64,000 nt of DNA from Owenia fusiformis. Its lineage: Eukaryota; Annelida; Polychaeta; Sabellida; Oweniidae. A program made the position numbers and the translations under genes. The stretch is taken from assembly GCA_903813345.2 (NCBI GenBank), contig CAIIXF020000005.1, forward strand, positions 13,581,375 through 13,645,374, written 5' to 3'. Below, piece by piece: positions 24,001-35,712 of this stretch (within the stretch, counting starts at the first letter, position 1; every line of letters starts with the position of its first letter). Under the pieces are notes generated by a model. That model was not told the DNA's origin. It saw only the letters and a program-made list of their open reading frames with translations, and searched no databases.

Positions 24001-27000
24001 ACAAAAAGTCAGTTAACCATAACAATAGACGAAAGACAGTGATGAAAATAATCATGGAGTTTTTTGAGATTTTAGCAGGCCTATACAAAAATAACAACTA
24101 CACAGAAGGAGACAATCATTTGATTAGGAGACTGAGTGATTTTGTGACTGAATCAATCTGCACAGTTCAAGACAACAAATATATTTGGCAAATATAAATA
24201 TTCTGATTACATGATTCGAACAAGAGTACATAGAAGCGTGGCGTCATTTTAAAAGAAGAGCCGTTTGAAAGAACATGACCGCGTATGCCAAGTACACTCA
24301 ATGTAACATTTTCTACATTTGACAGCCGCTTTTCACAAATTTTAGTTAGCTGTAAGGTTAAGGGTGATGAATATCGTATATATCAGCCAAATGTCGGTCG
24401 TTAAACCTAAATCGGCTAACCCTGAATCTCATGGCTCGTTTTATTTGACAGTGAATAAATCCTGGATACTTAATTTTCATTTTGAACAACTTTGGAAGAA
24501 AAGACAGAAATAAACCAAAATCGAAGGTCAGTACTGTAAATAACCTTTAGTGAGATTTGAAATATTCTTAAGAAAATAAGATTGATGAGGAAAAGCAATG
24601 AGGCATGTTAGAACATACCGACTAAAATGGAAGCAATCTGCTAAAAGGATAACTGTATCCTATCCGTATAGTCGATATTATAGCCTAGTGTGTAGACCTA
24701 ATTCCGAAGGCGAAAATCGTCATTGTGCAAATTATTTTATGATTTTTCTACACGCGTTGTCACTTTCTATTTTATTAATCTGTCAGTTACAGACGAGACC
24801 CCCTCCACTTTTCTGATTGCCTTCCTTTAGAAACCAATCCATCTGTACAATTCGAGATCCGTTTAACTTTTGTTCAAAATTGTTTCCACAACGGTAACTT
24901 CTGGTAAACATTTTGACACATAATATTTGCAGATATTCATTATTTTAACAGAATTTGTGTCGACAAGATATTTCTGGTCACGTTATGTTTAGGTTAAAGT
25001 AATTAATGGTGTCTGTCACGTGGAACTTGTCTTAACAATCTTTCTGACATAAACTTCATAGCTGGTTACATTCCCGTCCAACATCATGATATCCGACATT
25101 TTATCCTATCGACTTCAATGCTTAACAAAGTAATTATTACCATCTAGGATTTACCAACCAATGTGCCATTTTCTATTCTAAATATTTATTCCAAACATAT
25201 CTTTATATAACATATATTAACATTTTTAATCATTTTATTAAATCCATCGTATCCCAAAATGCTGGGATGAAGGTGTTAGATGTTGTTTTGGATATTGGGG
25301 ATTGTTTTCCCTTTGAATGTTAACGTTCTCATGTCCTTTGCACAATACAGTAAAACCTGTCTTAGGGAACACTTGTGCCAAGTGGACACCCTTCCCCCGC
25401 GCATACCCTACTAACTTCTATATAAGTTACCCTCCCTGTATAGAAGATATTGCTAGATTCATAATGTAGAAATCTGTAAATTACTTTTAAATGATACAGT
25501 CTAAGTAGAATATCTGATTAGGTACTGCCGTATTTAGGCCAAAATAATGGAGAAAGTGATAATTCTAGATCTTATTTATCAAATGTTTTTACATGGTTTT
25601 GAAAGTGATCTATGCTCTAGGGGTACTCTTTGTGATTTTCGCCCTCATTTCATAATTTCCAAGAAATTCTGACAGTCAATTTAATATTTTGTATATATGC
25701 AATGCTACTGAGTGTTCCGGTAAACGCTCAAATCGTTGTGAACACTCTGTACTTCTGACTCAAAGATCACTCAACTGTTATAATACATATAATGAGCTCT
25801 TACTTGTACCATCAATAGACTTTGATCTAGACTTACTTTCTGTCGATATCAAAGCCTGAATATTGGTCACGTATCAAACAGCTTGACAAGTCCTACTTGA
25901 AATTGATGCTCTCATCCAATTTTTCATTTTCATGAGACAATTTATCGGGACCTCTATTCAACTACTACGTGAGCATTTTTTCAAGCTTCGATATTTACTG
26001 AAAAGAAGATGATATCAAAGTGTGTCGATGGTGCAATTTACTCATAAATTAACACATTTTTGGTTAATTTTTGGGTCGGACTCTACCTTTAAGGGCCTTT
26101 TCATCAAATGTGGTGTTTTGCAAACAAAGGACAGCATGGGCATTTTTTAAAGACAATTGTGTAACAAATGCAACATTCCTATCTAGGTTCATAATTCTAG
26201 TGCATGTGAAATTAAATAAATGTCACAGAACCGAGACTTGAATTTTACCAGTCACTGTTTGTACAGATACTTCATGATCGAAACATAATTATTCGGAGAC
26301 TTTCTCGTGGTTTTAACCCTGATAAAGAAGATATCTAACAGAACAGGTGCATAGCTATTAATGTAAACCTCAGAAACTCACTTGTCAAAATCCACACCGT
26401 AAAATGAAAAGGAATCTTTGGAACCGAGGGGAAATCGAGGGCATTGATCCAATATAATACCATCATTCAAAACATGGCCCATAATATCTAGCAATTAACA
26501 GTCAAAGGTCTTGTCGTGTGGTAAGTAGATTAAACTATCACGAATAATTTTGATGGAGGAATGAGAATCAAAATTTTTACATTAGTTTTAAGCTGTTAAT
26601 GACGAATTTGGGTATGTCCATCATCTAATTGCCATAGATTTCTACTCTCAGAATTTCTGAGCCCAATCCATGCGCAAAGTATGATTCTAGCTCGGGAATC
26701 CTTATTTAAAGGGGCCATTTGTATTCATATATATATTATAAGTTACCTTATTATATAGATTAAGTTGGGTGATTGAATATATGAGCTCAACGCGCGTCCG
26801 CCTCGAATACCCTGTGTAAAGAGTTCTACTTTGAATCTCTAAAACACAGTTTACTTCCGAATTGTACTGATAACCTGAAGGGTGTCAGGGTAATACGTGA
26901 AGTGAGAGTCTGCATTGACAGCTCTTCCACCAACTTGAAACAAGAACCTAAAGAAAATGAACCCAATATCATGAGATGAAACGTCCAAACGTGATAAGAG

Positions 27001-27339
27001 AGACCTTGACTAAGGCGAGGGTAACTTGATTTAATCAAGTGAACTGACTAAGGAAATCAGGTTTCAGACTGAATTGAGGAATGAAATCTTAGCCATTATT
27101 TAATTTCATCATTGAATAAGGACGTTGGTGACAAGGACTTTGTTCTTTGTTCACAGACTTATATTAATGCAAGGACACAGGATCTCCCAATTGTTGACGT
27201 TCGGTAAGTAGATAACGCGTACAGAAACGCCATTTAACAATATGATAATATCATTCCTTTCAAAAATGAAATAGAATATGTTATTAAATTCACTTGTTAA
27301 AAGAGAGTCATTTCTAAGTCAGTGAAAGAAGAAATGAAG

Positions 27340-28260
27340 AAAAAGTGGGGGAGATCTCTAAAAATGTTAGAGTGAGAGGCATTGGGAAAAGTGGAAGAGA
27401 TGAGTGGGAGGGAAGAGGAAAAGTGGAAGAGATTGGTGGAAGGTATGGAGAAAAGTGGAAGAGATCAGTGGAAGTGATAAAGAAAAGGTGGAGGGATAAG
27501 TCAGTGGAGTGTTGAAACGTGGAAGAGATGAATGGGAGGGATGCAGAATAGTGGAAGAGAGATCAGTGGGAAGGATGGGGAAAAGTGGTAGAAATGAGTG
27601 AGAGCAATGTGGAAACGTGGAAGAGATCAGTGGGAGGGATGGGGAAAAGTGGAAGAGATCAGTGGAAGTGATGTAGAAAAGGTGAAGAGATGAGTCAGTG
27701 GTGTGTTGAAACGTGGAAGAGATCAGTGGGAGGGATGTAGAATAGTGGAAGAGAGATCAGTGGGAGGGATGGGGAAAAGTGGAAGAGATCAGTGGAAGTG
27801 ATGTAGAAAAGGTGAAGAGATGAGTCAGTGGTGTGTTGAAACGTGGAAGAGATGAATGGGAGGGATGTAGAATAGTGGAAGAGAGATCAGTGGGATGGGT
27901 AGGGAAAAGTGGTAGAAATGAGTGAGAGCAATTTGGAAACGTGGAAAAGATCAGTAGGAGGGATGGGGAAAAGTGGAAGAGATCAGTGAGAGGGATTTAG
28001 AAATGTTGAGAAAGTTGAAGAGATCAGTGGGAAGGATGTTGAAAAGGTGGAGAGATGAGTCAGTGGGTTGTTGAAAAGTGGAAGAGATCAGTGGGAGGGA
28101 TGGGGAAAAGTGGAAGAGATCAGTGGGAGGGACGTGGAAAAGTGGAAGAGATCAGTGGGAGGGATTTAGAAATGTTGAGAAAGTTGAAGAGATCAGTAGG
28201 AAGGATGTTGAAAAGTTGAAGAGATCAGTGGTAGGGGTGTTGTAAAGGTAAAGCGAGAGA
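27340..28260. repeat. G+A-rich minisatellite with 130-bp higher-order repeat
   Basis: The plus strand is strongly purine-skewed and built from variants of 'gtggaagagatcagtgggag' followed by 'ggatggggaaaa'. A longer unit is visible: the 70 bases from 27,651 recur without change from 27,781, a 130-bp period made of several shorter subunits. It lies inside the receptor intron. Long purine runs on one strand can form triplex structures; that is general knowledge and is not shown here. Confidence 0.9.
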
Positions 28261-29275
28261 GATGCATAGTATCGGAGGGAAGAGTATACGACAGGTCAAT
28301 AAGAAAACTAAGAAGAATTTTTCAAGTTTGAGGACGGATAAAACAACACAGAGGTCAATTAGATATTCATAAAAATACATCTTAAGATTGATATACCCCT
28401 TGAGTACAAGTGAACCCTTGAATGCGTCTGAGACAGCAACTATAAGATTCTTAGTCTTTGAATCAACGGGGTGATTAGTACTCTTAGAACTAAGTGTCTC
28501 AAGAGGATGAAATTATTTAAAAGAAACTCCAGAAAATAATCGAACTACTCAATTATAGAGATTGAACAACATTTCACAAGGGAAGTGTACGGTCAGCCAG
28601 GAATGCAAATTGTCACTTTCCAGGGTTAATCAATATAAAAACAATCGGATGTTTAGAGACAAAACAATTTTGTTTTTTGTAGAAAAAATAATTTGATTTA
28701 ATGGAACGTTTCAATGAAAAGGGAAATGTTTTGTATTTAATCAAAATACCCGAAGAAATGTCATTCACACACTTGATTGGAACGAATTCAACGCAAGCTT
28801 TGTGTGTGTAACACCAAGGATGTCAATATACAAACCTCTGCTTAAAGTTCGGTGAAATGTTCATCTGGAAAATGTGAAAATTATTTTCGGGGCTCAGAAT
28901 TAAGAACTGTATCGAGTAATCAATACAGTAAAGTTTATAAAAGGACGGAAGGACCCCTTTTAGTTGAACGATGAATAACAGATATAACATGTTATCATTT
29001 TATCATCAGTGAATAACGCAGCTTTTCATTTACTCGTCTTGAAATTGATTTCAAAGAGTTGAATTATGCCAATTCATAAAATGTAGGATTTATTCCTTGA
29101 ATCGTGTTGTTTTGTAGTTACTTGAACTTAAAAACAGTCGATATCGCCCGTATATGCATAGAATAATATTGATGTCACTTTTGATATGAAATACATGTAT
29201 TTTACGCATTACACATTACGCATTAAGACACATGTGTACAGGTACCATCACTACGGAATTGTTTATGGCATTATA

Positions 29276-30131
29276 AGAAGTGGTAAATTATTGTTATAGT
29301 ATTTACCTATTTTGTGGGCGGTGTTCGGCGCTCGGCGTTTGTAACAAATTCTAAGATGGTGCTATTTGGCATGTTAATGCCTTGTATTCCACCAAAATAC
29401 TATACAAAGAAATGAACCGCATCAAACTTATAAAACATGTTATCGCGATCGGGTCAAATGGATATTATTACTTGTTGATTATTGTTGGAAAAAATGAAAA
29501 GATTTTTAGTCCACCCTGTACTGGCATCCCTGTTTAAAAGACATGTACACTTTTAGCGAGCACAGAACCTCCTTCTGTTTCCATCGCCATGCCAGAACAA
29601 TCATTGAGACTAAAATAACGGATTAATTCGATGTACATATTGTACTTGTAAGTCCATTCAAATACATCCATTCAGTCTGAGCATCAAATATTTCTGAAAA
29701 AGATTCCATTTGGGAAATCAACATTGAATACTACAAGCTTCCCAGTTGTCTCATTGTTGCACGAGTATAAAAACACTGCGTTATTTCAACCTTAATTCAC
29801 CATTGTTACTGGGCGAGCCCACATTCATAATGCATATTTATGGTATATAATTCAGTTTGAAGTGATGCCATGAGTAAAATTCTCGAAAAGTCAAACACTA
29901 AGTTATGTTAGTCACGCAAGGAGGTATATTTTGAGGAAAAAACAAAGCATTAATTCATGAACATATTGGGTAAGTTGGTTCTCAAATGGGTGTCACTTCA
30001 CAAAATGTAAGGCACTAACATGTAAAAGGTCACCTCATTCCACTTGTTACAGACACCGAACGCCGAACACCAACCGCCGAACACTGACCACAAAATAGTC
30101 GGAGACTATACAACAATATGTCACCACTTCT
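29276..30131. mobile_element. 856-bp element with about 120-bp inverted arms ('TTCGGCG' family)
   Basis: The left arm (29,276 to about 29,395) and the right arm (about 30,008-30,131, reverse complement) share AGAAGTGGT, ATATTGTTRTATAGT, 'tattttgtgg', iterated 'gtgttcggcg' motifs, 'tgtaacaa' and 'catgttartgcctt'. The interior is AT-rich without coding capacity. A related solo arm is at 7,883-7,990. The target-site duplication is unclear. Confidence 0.75.
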
Positions 30132-30550
30132 AGAGGTGACATAAAAACATCATTCACGGAAGGTATACGATTGGTTGAATTGGACTCCTGAATAACTGAA
30201 TAAAAACTGAAAATAAGTTATGTAAGAAAATTAACTGTTGGTATAAGATAGATTGAAAATCACATATAATAATGCGTGTTCCGCATATGATGATGCGTAT
30301 TTCGCATAAGATGATGCGAGTTTTGAATCACAAAGTTCGTGCGCCAACATAGACAATGGTGAAATCGTGAAATCGTAAGAAATTACAAAGGGACATATTT
30401 TAAAATTGAACTAAACAATCATCTTTAAATACAAAAAAAAAGATATAAGATGAGCAACCAAATCGATGCACAATTGTATGGATACATGATCTATAATTGT
30501 GCAAAATTTCAAATCAGATCTCAATGTGGAACTTGAGCCAAAATTGCAAA

Positions 30551-30726
30551 ACATTTCGATGCACCCAAGTATGTAAGTCCCAACGTACTCCTAAACATTT
30601 CGATTCACCCAAGTATGTAAACCCCAACGTACTCCTAAACATTTCGATGCACCCAAGTATGTAAACCCCAACGTACTCCTAAACATTTCGATGCACCCAA
30701 GTATGTAAGCCCCAACGTACTCCTAA
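30551..30726. repeat. 44-bp tandem repeat, four units
   Basis: Units begin at 30,551, 30,595, 30,639 and 30,683, with a 7-base start of a fifth at 30,727. Each reads 'acatttcgatgcacccaagt' then 'atgtaarycccaacgtactcctaa'. Copies are nearly identical, so the expansion is recent. There are no variable spacers, so this is not a CRISPR-like array. Confidence 0.93.
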
Positions 30727-31080
30727 ACATTTAAGAAACGACTAAATGATTAAATCATCGTTTAATGATTCCTGTGAACAAAACATTCATTCACAATTCA
30801 TGTCAGGACAATGATTTCAATCTGCTGGTCAGTAAGGGGGATCAAGGAAAATATTCTTGCTTGAATACTTGATCCATGTTATTCGGGACAGAGTAATCAA
30901 CATTAGATTAAGCTTAAAGTATTTAAGCAGGTTTTTAGACAAACAGGTCATGTTCGTGGAATTTTACATGGACATTCATAGCGTGAAATGTTGAAAGTAA
31001 TTTTTAAGGAACCATTCCAATGTTTCCTTACAATTCTAATTCTATAAAAAATACATTTATGCCAATTTCTTCGAAACTTA

Positions 31081-31255
31081 TGCCTCAGTCACATTTGATC
31101 TACGGCAACCGTACGGCGGCCGTAGCTTCCAAAAATTGCTTGAGAAATGGGCAGCATAAAAAGTGGATGAAACACTACGATGTGGGTTTTGTATCTCGAT
31201 TTTGAAAAGCTACGGCCTACGTACGCCCGCCGTAGAGCAATATGTGATCGAGGCT
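31081..31255. mobile_element. Harbinger-like MITE, short form (TTA TSD)
   Basis: The termini are GCCTCAGTCACATTTGATCT and, reverse-complemented, GCCTCGATCACATATTGCTC, both followed by CTACGG. TTA flanks both ends (31,078-31,080 and 31,256-31,258), the 3-bp site typical of PIF/Harbinger. Subterminal palindromic blocks repeat 'ctacggc' and 'gccgtag' motifs. No transposase is present. The 61-codon open frame here is incidental. Confidence 0.78.
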
Positions 31256-31414
31256 TTACTTTCAAAACGTCTCTATCCCTTCTAGTCCCTTTTTATATGT
31301 ATCTTTACTTTCATCTCTTCAGCCACGACTACACTATAAATGTTTGAGTGAGATTTTGACTATGGGCTGGTGAAGACTGGAACTTATGCAAGACTGGTAA
31401 AACACTAAATCACT

Positions 31415-31808
31415 CTATGCAGACTGTGCTATACCCAAACAAGCGCTGTGGATATTATGTGCGCAGGGTGCGGATATTGGCGGTCATTTTTGAAATTGAA
31501 TTCGTGAGATTTTACAAATTAAGGCTTGTTGGGTATTCAATTATATTCATACATGTGTACAATACTGCATGAAGGCTGTAAACTGTGTAGTAAAGCAGCA
31601 ATTTCATTTATTTGACTATGGAGAAAGGATGAATACTATAGACAAATTTCCCTTTTACTAGGTATCCTCTACAAATGGGTGACTATGATTGTGTATCCAA
31701 CAAGCCTTAGTGTATGAAATATCACAAATTCAAAAATGACCGTTAATATCCGCACCTTGCGCTCATGATATTCGCACCGCTCGTATTCGTATAGCACAGT
31801 CTGTATAG
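31415..31808. mobile_element. Inverted-repeat element with about 120-bp arms
   Basis: The left arm (31,415 to about 31,535) and right arm (about 31,692-31,808) are reverse complements sharing CTATRCAGACTGTGCTATAC, 'gcggatatt', 'cggtcatttttgaa' and 'aaggcttgttgg'. The interior of about 155 bp is unrelated AT-rich sequence. There is no coding capacity. It inserted in the receptor intron. Confidence 0.8.
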
Positions 31809-33725
31809 GGTGTAAATGGTGTTCTTATCTAGAGCCGCAATATAAAAACAAACACCGGTTGCATTTTTCTCGCTGAGTCAACAGTTTGATTGCCCGGTCA
31901 CTTGAGTCAAAACAAATTAAAAGATGAGGAAGATAGCTAGTAGTCGTAATAAACTACTAAATTGCGTCTGCCTTTCCGTCAAATGAAGCCTATAGGCAAT
32001 GATGGACCGATAACAATCTGACAGTTGACTCACTTCGTTAATTAAGGCGTTCGGTAATCCACTCATCCGTAGGTGAAACCCGAACAGAGATCCAAGGACT
32101 TTTACAAGTAATAAAGCACGCAATAAAATTCCTATTAATGAACTGGTCAAATTTGATGGCAATTTGCATTGATCTCCGAGCTCATCGGTATAAATAATCC
32201 ATAAAATGGAAGATTTGTAATCAAACAGCTATCAAATATAAAGACCAAACTGTAATAATGAGTCGTATAAAACTGTCAAATACTGCGACAACGAGCAAGT
32301 GATGTCGTAAATATAATCCATTTAGATCCAACTTTTGACAATGAAGGATATGTAGGGTCTAGACTTCAACATTGTAAATTCTGATATGCAATAATTAATC
32401 CATTGAGAATTACTCATTTTCCGTTTGGTGGTACAGTAATTGAATCAGACATTGAAAGAAATATTTCATATACATTCTGATATGAGTTCCTCTTTTTCAA
32501 GAGAGGAAGAGATAGTCTGAATAGTTCAACTCCAGAGATAGTTGAGGATGTGGAACCCATACAATTCTTCACTAATACTGTATTAAGCGAGTCAGCTCAT
32601 TTTTGATAATGGAAATTAGTCTAGTACAGTGTATATTTGTTCTTTACTTTGGCATCAACAAAAAAGTCCAAGAGCCTAAGCTTTCAGATGGTATATCAAT
32701 AATTAAAAATATGAAATCCAGAATAGTTAGTCCAAATTGGAAGATACAACGTTTTCAAATGGTAGGAATCGAATTTCATATAAGACACTGAGTGTTTGTG
32801 GAAACGTTTGACGGTTGGATTTTGTTGAAATGTGAAGTTCAAATATATCGATGCCGACTGTATACTTTGAACATCTTCAACATTCACTTGTATTTGCTTA
32901 AGTAGCAATTCAATTCATGAATATTCCGTCAATCAAAGATGATTGTTCAGTATGATATTTTTTGTTTGCTCTGAATTTGAGACAGTCATCATCGTAAGCA
33001 TTAAACTCTCGTAACATCTACCGGCGTCAATGAACAACTTATCTTTTAGTGTTTTCTCAACATAAGATCCCCGTCGGTTTATTGAATCAACCTATGTGTA
33101 TAACAACGCTCTATTGTCCTTCATCTTAACGTTGTCAGGCTCCAATGATCTTCAAAGGGCATAGATACTATAGGTCAAAAGAGGGGGAATTACCCAGAAT
33201 TCATAGATGGACCTCTGGGTTAATCTTTACATGAAGATAGGCTCATCTTTGAGTTCTGGATTAACTTCCTACTCTTGGTCACAGATCTTCGTAACACCCC
33301 TGACACTTGTGTCTAGTTAGAAAATCTGTTTACGTTTTTGCTTCGTATAGGAGATAAAAGATAAGATGAAGAAATTGTGGTATGTCTTAGCTTACAAATG
33401 ATGATTGTGCGTTGTTCAATAGTAATTAGTATTCTGATATACAAATTGTCTCGTTATTTAGCCCAAACAACAGAGCGAACATTAGGAAAGCTTGACCGTG
33501 ATGGCGGTTGTCTTACGTGGTAGAATTATAAATGGGGGTTCCACAAGGAAAATAGTTTCAATGACAAAGGCATATTTTGAAATGCAAAATCGAGTAGAAA
33601 TATCTAATTAGCAAGGATTATTATGTACTCACTGTGCTACGGAGATGAAAGCAGGGAATAGGGGAAATCATTATTACTACCACTAAGGTAGTAAAACTCT
33701 AATTCAATTAAGAGGGGGGTGAGCA

Positions 33726-33902
33726 CAGTAAAACCTATATCATTCCAAACACCGTTATAACCAGAATGCCTCTCAATTTGAACTTTGGTCCCATTTTTAA
33801 AATCTGCCATATACTTTAATGTTAAAAGGTCAAAATTTGAACACCTGCCAATCTGAACACTTTTGGCAGACCCAGTAGCGTTCGGACTATATAGGTTTTA
33901 CC
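33726..33902. mobile_element. pogo/Tigger-like MITE (probable)
   Basis: The left end is CAGTAAAACCTATAT and the right end is TATATAGGTTTTAC, an inverted repeat of the kind seen on pogo/Tigger-derived short elements. Inside, paired 'tctcaatttgaac' and 'aatctgaacac' motifs recur, as in that element class. The right terminal bases diverge (ACCAT instead of ACTG). Family assignment is from memory of termini only. Confidence 0.55.
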
Positions 33903-34052
33903 ATATGCAGTGTTCTTAGCTGTAACCCTAAGCTGCAAACAGTGTTAGTATGTAATATAGATATTTTGGAGCTCGAGCTTCCAACTAATTTTCGGGTGTA
34001 CGGGAGTGATGATCGTTGCTATAGAGAAAGGTTAATCAGTGAAGATACTTAC

Positions 34053-35145
34053 TCAGCGGCAATACAAAGAAAAATGGGAACCAGCACATGATGAAAACAC
34101 CAACGACAATGCCCAATGTCTTGGCTGCTTTCTTCTCTCTTTTAAACTTGGCCTCCTTGCCGGCTACAGTATTTCTGGAATAATGTTTTCTATTGGATCC
34201 CTCTGAACTGGAGCTACTGCTCTGAAATGAATGATTCTGTCTGTTGTTGTTATTCCTCTTGGCAGTGTTCGCTACTTGATACCCACCAGAGTGAATCCGT
34301 AATGTAATCTCACTGTTGAACTCTTCATTTCTCTGAGTTTTCACTCCTGTTTTAAGGAATTTTGATTGGATTAAAGCTTCTCTGTAGATTTTTAAGTACA
34401 CTGATATAATTATAAATAAAGGGATATAGAATGAGCCTGATACGGAAAATATAACGTAACCAATCTGTTTGGTAACCCCACAGTCGTAAGGGTTTTCTGG
34501 CGGGGGTTCCTTCCAACCAGCTAATGGTGCAATTGATATAACTGCCGCCAGAATCCACACCAGGACTACGATCATAAGGGCACGTTTCTCCGTTATAATA
34601 GTGGAGTGTTGGAGCGGCCTCGTGACGCCGATGTAACGGTCAATACTGATGACACATAAGGTCATAATGGACGCCGTGCAGCACATTACGTCAATAGCTG
34701 CCCAAATATCACAAAATATCCTACCAAATACCCACGCTTTAATAACTTCTAAACTAGCGGAGAACGGCAATACGGTTAATCCAAGCAACAAGTCTGCAAT
34801 TGCTAGGTTGACTATAAAATAATTAGTTGTACTCCGAAGGTGTGAATTTACGAACACTGCAAGTAATACTAAAACATTTCCCCCTACGGTCATGAGTATT
34901 AAGATACCCAGGGGCAATCCACTGCACAATGCATGTTGTAGATCCACAGTTGGGATTGTGTAAATGGTTCGATTAGTATCATTGAACGTCGTATTGCTTA
35001 CATCCAGAGTATGATTAGCACCAACATTCATAATCGAATTGCTATTTATGTCATTTTGACTGAGGACGTAGGGTTGATATCCAATATCATCCAATGTTGG
35101 ACTATGTGATGAATTCTCTGCAATATTGTGTAGAACATCTTCCAT
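34053..35145 (-). CDS. ADRA1-like: Alpha-1-adrenergic-like receptor, 5' coding exon (TM1-TM6)
   Basis: This exon encodes residues 1-364 plus one base of a rhodopsin-class amine receptor at the plasma membrane. The extracellular N-terminus (about 75 residues) has five N-glycosylation sequons (N11, N44, N51, N55, N58). TM1 has GGN (N90); TM2 has NLAIAD (D118). TM3 has the amine-binding Asp152 and DRY at 169-171; Cys145 pairs with loop Cys222. TM5 FSVSGSFYIP has Ser234 and Ser238 at the catechol-contacting positions, and TM6 has CWFPFFFVLP. The third loop (about 88 residues) has a Ser run and a basic C-terminal end. All activation and ligand motifs are intact. The start is supported by an in-frame TGA eight codons upstream. 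The donor CTGA|GTAAGT joins in frame to 21,090, giving 641 residues, longer than human ADRA1 proteins. Ligand and G-protein (Gq in the known family) are inferred from homology. Confidence 0.96.
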
Positions 35146-35175
35146 TCTGTCAAGACCTGCTTGAATCAGTCATAC
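35146..35175 (-). promoter_or_regulatory. Short 5'UTR segment after a splice acceptor
   Basis: On the minus strand 'ctctcttctacttccag' ends at 35,176, a strong pyrimidine-tract acceptor 30 bases before the receptor ATG. The implied upstream non-coding exon was not located, so promoter and transcription start are unknown and may lie beyond 36 kb. If the acceptor is not used, this stretch is simply contiguous 5'UTR. Confidence 0.65.
35150..35173 (-). promoter_or_regulatory. Seven-codon uORF just before the receptor start
   Basis: An ATG at 35,173 opens a frame of seven codons (MTDSSRS) that ends in TGA four bases before the receptor ATG, in a different frame. If the mRNA contains it, ribosomes would meet it first, so it could damp translation of the receptor. 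The effect is inferred. Confidence 0.5.
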
Positions 35176-35179
35176 CTGG

Positions 35180-35578
35180 AAGTAGAAGAGAGATACAGAG
35201 TTACGAATCACAAACTTAATCTTTATCGAAATATAGAGTTTCGAGTTTCCATATGATATGAGGGATAACATTCTCTGTCAGTTGTTAAAACGCTATCAAT
35301 TTTTGGGTTCATAAATTTGCAATTTTTGCCGCGAGTCACCAATAAACGGTCCATCAAAGTTGAACTCTTAATACGTATAATTAGAGGCCTAATTATTGTT
35401 GGGAACCGAAAAACAAGGTTATACGGTTTAATAAGTATTCAGGATCAATTGTTCATTTTATCATTATTTATGTACGTGAGAACATTACTTTAAACGTTAG
35501 TGTGTCATTTACATATTTGGGAGCTCGATACAAATGTTACTTAACGGGAGTGAATTTGCACGATATAGTATCAGTCAA
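35180..35578. other. Region upstream of the receptor exon, nothing recognised
   Basis: This is probably 5'UTR intron if the acceptor at 35,176 is used. I see no promoter motif or non-coding exon that I can support. Confidence 0.4.
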
Positions 35579-35580
35579 TA

Positions 35581-35710
35581 GGGAGTTTAAACTTGCATAT
35601 AAAATCGAAACGCCAACCTATACGTATGACCAATCGCCAATACAAATGCATTGCTTAAATATTTTCCGTTCACGTTTAGGTTGTGAAAAATATTGCAAGC
35701 TTAAACTCCC
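35581..35710. mobile_element. 130-bp MITE, copy 2 (TA-flanked)
   Basis: The intact termini are GGGAGTTTAAACTTGC and, reverse-complemented, GGGAGTTTAAGCTTGC, with TA on each side (35,579-35,580, 35,711-35,712). The same family and exact length occur at 17,707-17,836. The element is too short to encode a transposase. Confidence 0.9.
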
Positions 35711-35712
35711 TA

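Larger units (their letters stand above)
21091..34052 (-). other. 12,962-bp intron of the alpha-1-like receptor gene
   Basis: The intron is bounded by a perfect donor (CTGA then GTAAGT) and a pyrimidine-rich acceptor, in phase 1. It holds a G+A-rich minisatellite (27.3-28.3 kb), a 44-bp tandem repeat (30.55-30.73 kb) and several inverted-repeat elements (29.3, 31.1, 31.4 and 33.7 kb). At 25,350 the motif 'cagtaaaacctgtcttaggg' resembles one end of the pogo-like element at 33.7 kb. The rest (21.1-27.3, 28.3-29.2, 31.8-33.7 kb) is AT-rich with only short unrecognised frames, for example 26,826-27,038 and 31,917-32,162 on the minus strand. No nested gene is supported. Confidence 0.9.

Noticed and set aside
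30551-30726. Possible CRISPR-like array
   Set aside because: The units are contiguous 44-bp tandem repeats without unique spacers, in animal DNA.
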